NCBI GenBank assembly: GCA_031365725.1
Contig: JANLYQ010000019.1
Span: 1 to 64,000, forward strand
DNA: 64,000 nt
Reading direction: 5' to 3'
Source of the DNA: JANLYQ01 sp031365725
GTDB lineage: Bacteria; Actinomycetota; Actinomycetes; JACCUZ01
Shown: positions 59,533 to 64,000 of the stretch, piece by piece
Layout of the letters: each line of letters starts with the position of its first letter
Position numbering within the stretch: position 1 is the first letter of the stretch
Program-made: the position numbers and the translations under genes
The notes under the pieces: generated by a model
Told to the model about the DNA's origin: nothing
Database searches by the model: none
The model's input: only the letters and a program-made list of their open reading frames with translations

Positions 59533-60459
59533 ATGGCAGTCGAACCGGTGAGTGCGACGAGGGCAGAGTTGGCAGACGGTCGAGGGGCGCCGCTCGGAGC
59601 GAACGTCTTAGACCGCTTGGATGGCGAGGCTGACCGCGACGGTCGCGTCCTGAGGTGGGTGCGTTCGCATCCGCTGTCGTCTTTCGTGCTGCTGACGTAC
59701 GCCGTGTCCTGGGCCTACTGGGTGCCCCTCGTGCTGACCGGTCACGTCGTGCGACTTGGTTCGGCCGCGACCCAGTTTCCGGGACTTGTCGGGCCGCTGG
59801 TGGCAGCGTTCGTGCTGACTGCCCTGACTGGCGGCTGGGCCGGGATTCGCGACTTGTCCTCGCGGGTGCTGAGGTGGCATGTGCCGGCGCGGTGGTGGCT
59901 GTTTGCGGTGGGAACGCCACTCGTGCTGCTCGGGCTCACTCTCGTGGCGCTGGCCATCGGTCCGGGGACGCCCGCGCTCGCCGGCTTCGGCCGGATGGCC
60001 GGCTTGCCCCAGTGGGGGGTGCTGTTCGTCTGGGTCGCGCTGATCGTCGGAGCGATCAGTGAGGAGGCGGGCTGGCGCGGGTACGCGCTGCCGATGTTGC
60101 GCCGCCACAACGACGTCCTGAAATCAAGCCTTCTGCTGGTCCCGATCTGGGCTGGCTGGCACCTGCCGCTGCTCTTCCTGCTCAAGAGCTACCGCGACCT
60201 CGGGCCGGTCGGTGTCCCCGGCCTCCTGATCGGGTTGGCGTCCGCTTCGATCATCCTGACCTGGCTCTATGAGTCTGCGGCCAGCAGCGTGCTGATCGCG
60301 GCGGTGTGGCACGGCACGTTCAACCTGACGTCGGCCACCGACGGGGCACACGGAACGGTCGCGGCAGTGGTGAGCACCGGAGTGATGGCCGGAGCTGCTG
60401 TCCTTGCCTGGCGTCTGCACCGCCGGGCGAGCCTCGCCGGAGTCGCTCGCCATGGCTAG
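59533..60459 (+). CDS. CPBP-family intramembrane metalloprotease
   Basis: 308 residues with about seven membrane helices. The active-site motifs of the CPBP/CAAX family are present: SEEAGWRGYALPML (EExxxR), WAGWHLPLLFLL and WHGTFNL, with the Glu and His residues expected to form the site. The first 40 residues are polar. Substrates in bacteria are usually unknown; some process peptides or act in abortive or immunity systems. Stop overlaps the next gene's ATG. Confidence 0.87.
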   Translation: MAVEPVSATRAELADGRGAPLGANVLDRLDGEADRDGRVLRWVRSHPLSSFVLLTYAVSWAYWVPLVLTGHVVRLGSAATQFPGLVGPLVAAFVLTALTGGWAGIRDLSSRVLRWHVPARWWLFAVGTPLVLLGLTLVALAIGPGTPALAGFGRMAGLPQWGVLFVWVALIVGAISEEAGWRGYALPMLRRHNDVLKSSLLLVPIWAGWHLPLLFLLKSYRDLGPVGVPGLLIGLASASIILTWLYESAASSVLIAAVWHGTFNLTSATDGAHGTVAAVVSTGVMAGAAVLAWRLHRRASLAGVARHG

Positions 60460-60919
60460 CCGACGGACCGGCAGTTGGGTCCGCAGCCATGTCGCGAACC
60501 CGACGCTACGGGCGGCACTGCGGTCCCCGGCCCACCGAGCACTGTCCGGATCCCTACTCCTGCTCGACTACACCAGTCGGTCCGGGCGACGCTGCGTGTT
60601 CCCAGTCCAGTACTCAGTCTCTGGTGAGGAGCTGGTGGTCGTCGCTGGCGATCACCGCACAAAGACGTGGTGGCGCCACTTCGACGACCATCCCCAACAA
60701 GTGATCGCCTACCTTCGTGGTCGCCCCACCCAGGTGAGCATGAGACTGCTCATCGCCCGTCCCGACGACCGGGCCCGAGCTGTGGCGTCGTACACGAAGC
60801 GATTTCCCAAGGCGAACGTTCTGCCCGACAGCCCGGTCCTCCTGCTCGTGCCCATAGCCGCAGCCGTTGCGGCGAGCACGCCGTCGGTCAATGGCCCGGC
60901 GCCACTGACGCCAGAGTGA
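60452..60919 (+). CDS. Ddn-like nitroreductase/F420-type split-barrel protein
   Basis: 155 residues from ATG 60452, overlapping the CPBP stop. The pattern LLLLDYTSRSGRRCVFPVQYSVSGEELVVVAG, then TKTWWRHFDDHPQQ and VSMRLLIARP, matches the deazaflavin-dependent (Ddn-like) nitroreductase/quinone-reductase family of actinobacteria. Those proteins use reduced F420. Substrate unknown. It shares a transcript with the CPBP gene and overlaps the convergent GAF-ANTAR gene by 32 bases. Confidence 0.78.
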   Translation: MASRRTGSWVRSHVANPTLRAALRSPAHRALSGSLLLLDYTSRSGRRCVFPVQYSVSGEELVVVAGDHRTKTWWRHFDDHPQQVIAYLRGRPTQVSMRLLIARPDDRARAVASYTKRFPKANVLPDSPVLLLVPIAAAVAASTPSVNGPAPLTPE

Positions 60920-61628
60920 GCTCTGGGACTCGGCTGGGGTCGTTGAGCAAGGCTCGCGACACATCCCCCAGCCGCTGGTCCGTGGAGCGTGCGTACCCGC
61001 GCAGGAGGACGAATGCTTGGTCCACGTCGACCCTGCGGAGCCGGGCCAACGCCCCTTTGGCTTGCTCGACCACGATCCTGGCGTTGAGCGCTGCCTGGAG
61101 CTGCTCGGTCAGGCTGCCGTCACGCGCCAACGTCGGTTCGTGGAGGATCGCCAAGGTGGCGACGTCGGCCAGTGCCTGGACAAGGCGCACCTCGCTCGCT
61201 TCGAAGGCCAACGCCTCGTTACCGAAGATGTTCAGCGCGCCGATCACTCTGTCCCGCACACGCATCGGGAAAGCGTGTACCGAACCGAAGCCGTACTCAC
61301 GAGCCCGCGGGGCAAACAGGGGCCATCGCTCGTCAGCCCGCGCCAGGTCCGAGTTGATCACCGGAGTGCCGCTGCGAAAGCAGTCCAGACAAGGGCCTTC
61401 CTCGTTCTGGAGCTGGAAGAGCTCCAGGAGGCGAGCGTTCTCGTTCGACGCCGCCATGTAATGCAGGTAGCGGTGTTGGTCGGTGAGGAGGAGCCCGACG
61501 GACGCCGCGCCACTCACGCTCGCCGCATGAATGGTCAGATCATGCAGGAAGGCGACCAGGTCGAAGTCGGACACCAGGGCGTCGGAAACATCCGCGAATA
61601 CGAATGAGAGACGTTCGACCGAGATCAC
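60888..61628 (-). CDS. GAF-ANTAR domain regulator
   Basis: 246 residues from GTG 61628, which has GGAGG upstream at about 61638-61644; a longer frame upstream is not needed. The GAF domain spans about 15-160 (NEEGPCLDCFRSGTPV, FPMRVRDRVIGALNIF). The C-terminal ANTAR domain (about 170-235) reads ALNARIVVEQAKGALARLRRVDVDQAF. ANTAR proteins bind nascent RNA hairpins and prevent termination. The signal is unknown. It diverges from another GAF-ANTAR gene. Confidence 0.88.
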   Translation of the reverse strand: MISVERLSFVFADVSDALVSDFDLVAFLHDLTIHAASVSGAASVGLLLTDQHRYLHYMAASNENARLLELFQLQNEEGPCLDCFRSGTPVINSDLARADERWPLFAPRAREYGFGSVHAFPMRVRDRVIGALNIFGNEALAFEASEVRLVQALADVATLAILHEPTLARDGSLTEQLQAALNARIVVEQAKGALARLRRVDVDQAFVLLRGYARSTDQRLGDVSRALLNDPSRVPELTLASVAPGH

Positions 61629-61799
61629 CGGCGTGGCCCTCCTTTCCTGGGATGCGGCTCCAACGAGGTCTGGCCGAGGATCACCTGCGGGCCCACCGTA
61701 CGCCTCGAGGGAATCGGTGACGGCGTCGGCGCGAAGGCCCGAGCCCCATGGGGCGTACGTTGGGGAGGTTCGCTGTAGAGGCCCCGTCGGTGCCCGACC

Positions 61800-61818
61800 A
61801 GTGACCGGAGAGGTCACT
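61800..61818 (+). promoter_or_regulatory. RNA hairpin that presents the ribosome site of the GAF-ANTAR gene
   Basis: Stem agtgacc (61800-61806) pairs perfectly with ggtcact (61812-61818) around loop ggaga (61807-61811). The loop plus next bases are the only ribosome-binding sequence (ggagagg) for ATG 61820, so RNA folding or a protein bound to it could set translation. Confidence 0.5.
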
Positions 61819-61819
61819 C

Positions 61820-62578
61820 ATGCTGGATGGTCACACGAGCGAAGATGACCAGCAGGGTCGACGGTTGAGGGCGAGAGTCCTCTCCGCGATGGCCATCGCA
61901 GCTCCGCACCCCGGAGAGGCCGGTCCGACGGGTGTTCTCAACCGGCTCTGCCGCACCATCGTGACAGACCTCGGGGCCATGGGAGCGGCCGTCAACCTGA
62001 TGGCTGGCCCCTCACACGCCCAAGCTGTGGTGGGGATGTCCGATGACAAGAGTGCGGTGGTGGACGACCTGCAGTTCACTGTCGGAGAAGGGCCCTGCCA
62101 CGACGCCTTGCGCACCGGTCGTCCGGTGCACTCCAGTGATCTGGGAACGGAGACCCGCTGGCCGGGGTACTGCTCCGCCGCCCAGGAGCACGGGGTGCTG
62201 GCGGTCTATGCGTTTCCGCTCCAGGTGGGCGCGGTCAGCCTTGGGGTGCTCGACGTCTACGACTCTCGCCGGCGGGTGCTCGACGAAGGGGCCCTGGGAC
62301 TGGCTCTGGCCTACGCCGACATTGCCACCGAGAGCCTGCTCCACAGCAGCGGCGACGACACAAGGTTCATCGACCCCGGCCTCCGGACCGCCCTCGGCTC
62401 GCGCGCCCAGATCTACCAGGCGCAGGGCATGGTCAAGGTCGACAACGACATCTCGCTCAACGAGGCCATGATCCGCATCCGAGCCTTCGCCTACGGAAAC
62501 CGGAGAGCGATCGCCGACGTAGCTCATGACATCGTCGAAGGGACTCTGGTACTCCCCACAACGGCGTCCCGCCTATGA
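61820..62578 (+). CDS. GAF-ANTAR domain regulator
   Basis: 252 residues. GAF about 30-165 (GEGPCHDALRTGRPVHSSDLG, FPLQVGAVSLGVLDVYD). ANTAR about 180-240 (GSRAQIYQAQGMVKVDNDISLNEAMIRIRAFAYGN). It is paralogous in layout to the leftward neighbour. Its stop overlaps the start of the membrane protein gene (ATGA), so these are coupled. Target RNAs are unknown. Confidence 0.88.
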   Translation: MLDGHTSEDDQQGRRLRARVLSAMAIAAPHPGEAGPTGVLNRLCRTIVTDLGAMGAAVNLMAGPSHAQAVVGMSDDKSAVVDDLQFTVGEGPCHDALRTGRPVHSSDLGTETRWPGYCSAAQEHGVLAVYAFPLQVGAVSLGVLDVYDSRRRVLDEGALGLALAYADIATESLLHSSGDDTRFIDPGLRTALGSRAQIYQAQGMVKVDNDISLNEAMIRIRAFAYGNRRAIADVAHDIVEGTLVLPTTASRL

Positions 62579-63413
62579 GCTCGTTCGCCACGCAAACATC
62601 GAGCTCCGCTCGACCACCTCTCGCCACTGCGTACCTGCTGACGGCTGCAACGGCAACCACGATGGCCACGGTCACGGTGGTCGGCGTCTTCGCCGCCGGC
62701 TGGCTCTACCGCGACAACGCGCTGGTGACGGCGACGTTGCATGGCCAGGATGTGGTCACGCTCGTTGTCGCGGTCCCGTTGCTCGTGCTCGGCATGCTGT
62801 GGGAGATGCAGGGATCGCTGCGGGGGCGACTGTTGTGGCTCGCATGCTGTTCTACGCGATGTATGCCTACCTGTTTTTCGCGGTGGCTGCGGCGTTCAAC
62901 CAATTCTTCCTGCTCTACGTCGCTACGTTCGGACTGCCGTTGTACGCCTTGCTCATTGCTGTACCGCGCCTCGATGTCACCCGGCTAGGTGCCTCGATGC
63001 GCGGACGCGCCGCTCGCGTCGTCGCGATCGCGTACACCAGCCTGGTGGCCTCCGGACTGGGACTGCTGTGGGTCGGACTCTCGCTCAGCTATCTGGTCAC
63101 CGACAAGGTCCCTCAACCGATCGTGGACTCCGGGCACCCGACGGGGGTGGTCTTCGCCATCGACCTCGTCTTCATCGTGCCACCCATGCTGCTGGCGGCC
63201 GTCTGGCTGACCCGCCGCCAAGCGATCGGCTGGGCATTGGCCGGGGTCATGAGCGTGGGAGGCGGTCTCTACACACTGTCCCTGGCGGCCGCGAGCGTCG
63301 AGGTCGCGCGCGAAGGCGTCGGCGCTGGCTCAGAGCTGCCGATCTGGTCGGGTCTGACGGTGCTGGGCATCGTCACGGTCGCCCTGCTGGGTAGCGGCCT
63401 CCAGCGAGGCTAG
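62575..63413 (+). pseudogene. Multi-pass membrane protein broken by an apparent frameshift
   Basis: Two overlapping frames join into one plausible membrane protein of about 279 residues. The first (from ATG 62575) ends its membrane-like sequence at GSLRGRLLWL, about 62840; the second continues with MLFYAMYAYLFFAVAAAFNQFF to 63413. A missing base near 62840-62843 (tggctcgcatg for an expected tggctc-gNc-atg) explains the break. Seven or so helices are predicted. The RGRLLWLGML-type wording followed by AAFNxFF is known to me from actinobacterial membrane proteins of unknown function. True mutation or sequencing error cannot be told apart. Confidence 0.7.
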
Positions 63414-64000
63414 CTCCCGCCCTGACGTCGTCCTCAACAGTTCGGGGGACGTGGTGTCTTTGGCCAAGGTCTCCGCGCGCTCCTTGATTCCTCGCAGCAT
63501 CCTGCGCATCATCGCGAAGTCTCCGAACTCCATCAGCACGACCCCCAAGAGCGCTGATAGCGGGCGGCTCCACCGGTAGCTCGCGTGCACTCGGGTGACG
63601 AGGCGGGTTGTCCCGTGCTCGGTCTCGGTCAGCTGCCACACCCAGGTGCTGTCGGGTTTGCGCCAGAGCAGCCACTGGTTGACCTCGTAAGAGTCGACCC
63701 GCAGCGCATTGAGCTCTGAGGGCGTTGTCGGCGACATCGGTATCCACTGGCCCAGGACCAGGTGCTGGAGATCGGGGACGAGCTCTCGGGCACTCGGGTG
63801 CCCAAGGTTGTCCAACAGGTCGTTGCTGTAGAAGCCGGCGCGCAGGCAGCCGACCTGGACCAGCCATGGCCAGACCAGAGTGGGAGCGGCGTCGATGGAG
63901 ATGGCCCGGGTGCATCGGAACTGAGCCCGGCGCACCAGCTCATCCCCGGGTAGGGCGGCTGCGACTTCCTTGGCCGTAGCGCCCCAGCGGAGGTGCCAGC
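63330..64000 (-). CDS. SRPBCC-like protein (5' end beyond window)
   Basis: The frame is open to the right edge. Reading in from 63998 gives WHLRWGATAKEVAAALPGDELV, which runs straight into RRAQFRCTRAISIDAAPTLVWPWLVQVG, so the gene starts outside the window. The motif order AISIDAAPxxVWPWLVQVG, GFYSNDLLDNLG, LGQWIPM is that of actinobacterial START/SRPBCC-type proteins of unknown ligand. The C-terminal 25 residues (after LRTTSG) overlap the end of the convergent membrane-protein gene by 84 bases. Confidence 0.75.
   Translation of the reverse strand, partial: WHLRWGATAKEVAAALPGDELVRRAQFRCTRAISIDAAPTLVWPWLVQVGCLRAGFYSNDLLDNLGHPSARELVPDLQHLVLGQWIPMSPTTPSELNALRVDSYEVNQWLLWRKPDSTWVWQLTETEHGTTRLVTRVHASYRWSRPLSALLGVVLMEFGDFAMMRRMLRGIKERAETLAKDTTSPELLRTTSGRELASLEAATQQGDRDDAQHRQTRPDRQL

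Noticed and set aside
61629..61817. N-terminal extension of the leftward GAF-ANTAR protein
   Set aside because: GTG 61628 has a good ribosome site, and the extra residues would cover the divergent promoter region.

Overview
The window is high-GC, gene-dense DNA from an actinobacterium. Supporting signs are GTG starts, chains of ATGA/GTGA stop-start overlaps, GAF-ANTAR regulators, a mycothiol-type isomerase family protein, F420-type LLM and Ddn-like folds, and genes resembling the 10-methyl fatty acid pair. A Micrococcales member (Intrasporangiaceae or Dermacoccaceae-like) is my guess, with low certainty. I see no insertion sequence, phage gene, rRNA or CRISPR array. The only tRNA gene I found is tRNA-Sec.

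Left part (1-11 kb): the end of an EAL protein; a flavohemoglobin-type oxidoreductase; a secreted protein of unknown family; then a leftward run of a GGDEF/EAL membrane protein, an FAD oxidoreductase and a cyclopropane-synthase-type methyltransferase (similar to the BfaA/BfaB pair for 10-methylstearate), a TauE/SafE permease and a PLP decarboxylase.

Selenocysteine locus (10.9-22.1 kb): selD, fdhD and a DksA/TraR-type zinc-finger gene run leftward. tRNA-Sec (selC), selA, selB and a three-subunit formate dehydrogenase run rightward. The catalytic subunit has an in-frame UGA at 17519 followed by a bacterial SECIS hairpin with a GGUCU loop. All the Sec machinery and its one visible client therefore sit together. 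The catalytic gene also carries an apparent +1 frameshift at about 19805. A 7-bp tandem repeat and an 18-bp repeat family lie between tRNA-Sec and selA.

Hypoxia/dormancy-type island (22.2-45.1 kb and 51-60.5 kb): a DevR/DosR-like response regulator, an Acg-like nitroreductase and a DevS/DosT-like GAF sensor kinase form one operon. Around it are four tandem-domain universal stress proteins, two flavin split-barrel proteins, pyruvate phosphate dikinase, a zinc alcohol dehydrogenase, an SQR-DsrC-DsrE-P-type ATPase operon, an acetyl-CoA hydrolase/transferase, phosphoketolase with acetate kinase, and a complete arginine deiminase operon (antiporter, arcA, arcB, arcC) ending in a second P-type ATPase. 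At least eight intergenic sequences resemble the DosR box (GGGACTWWAGTCCC core) and sit ahead of nearly all of these operons. I read this as a clustered low-oxygen regulon that makes ATP by substrate-level phosphorylation, protects cells and manages sulfide and cations. That reading is inference from motif matches.

Between and after: a PepSY secreted protein, an MDMPI-family protein, a reductive-pyrimidine-type operon (C-N hydrolase, dihydropyrimidinase, LLM oxidoreductase), two Ala-rich exported proteins, a DUF4389 membrane protein, a CPBP protease, a Ddn-like protein, a divergent pair of GAF-ANTAR regulators, a frameshifted membrane protein, and an SRPBCC-like protein running off the right edge.
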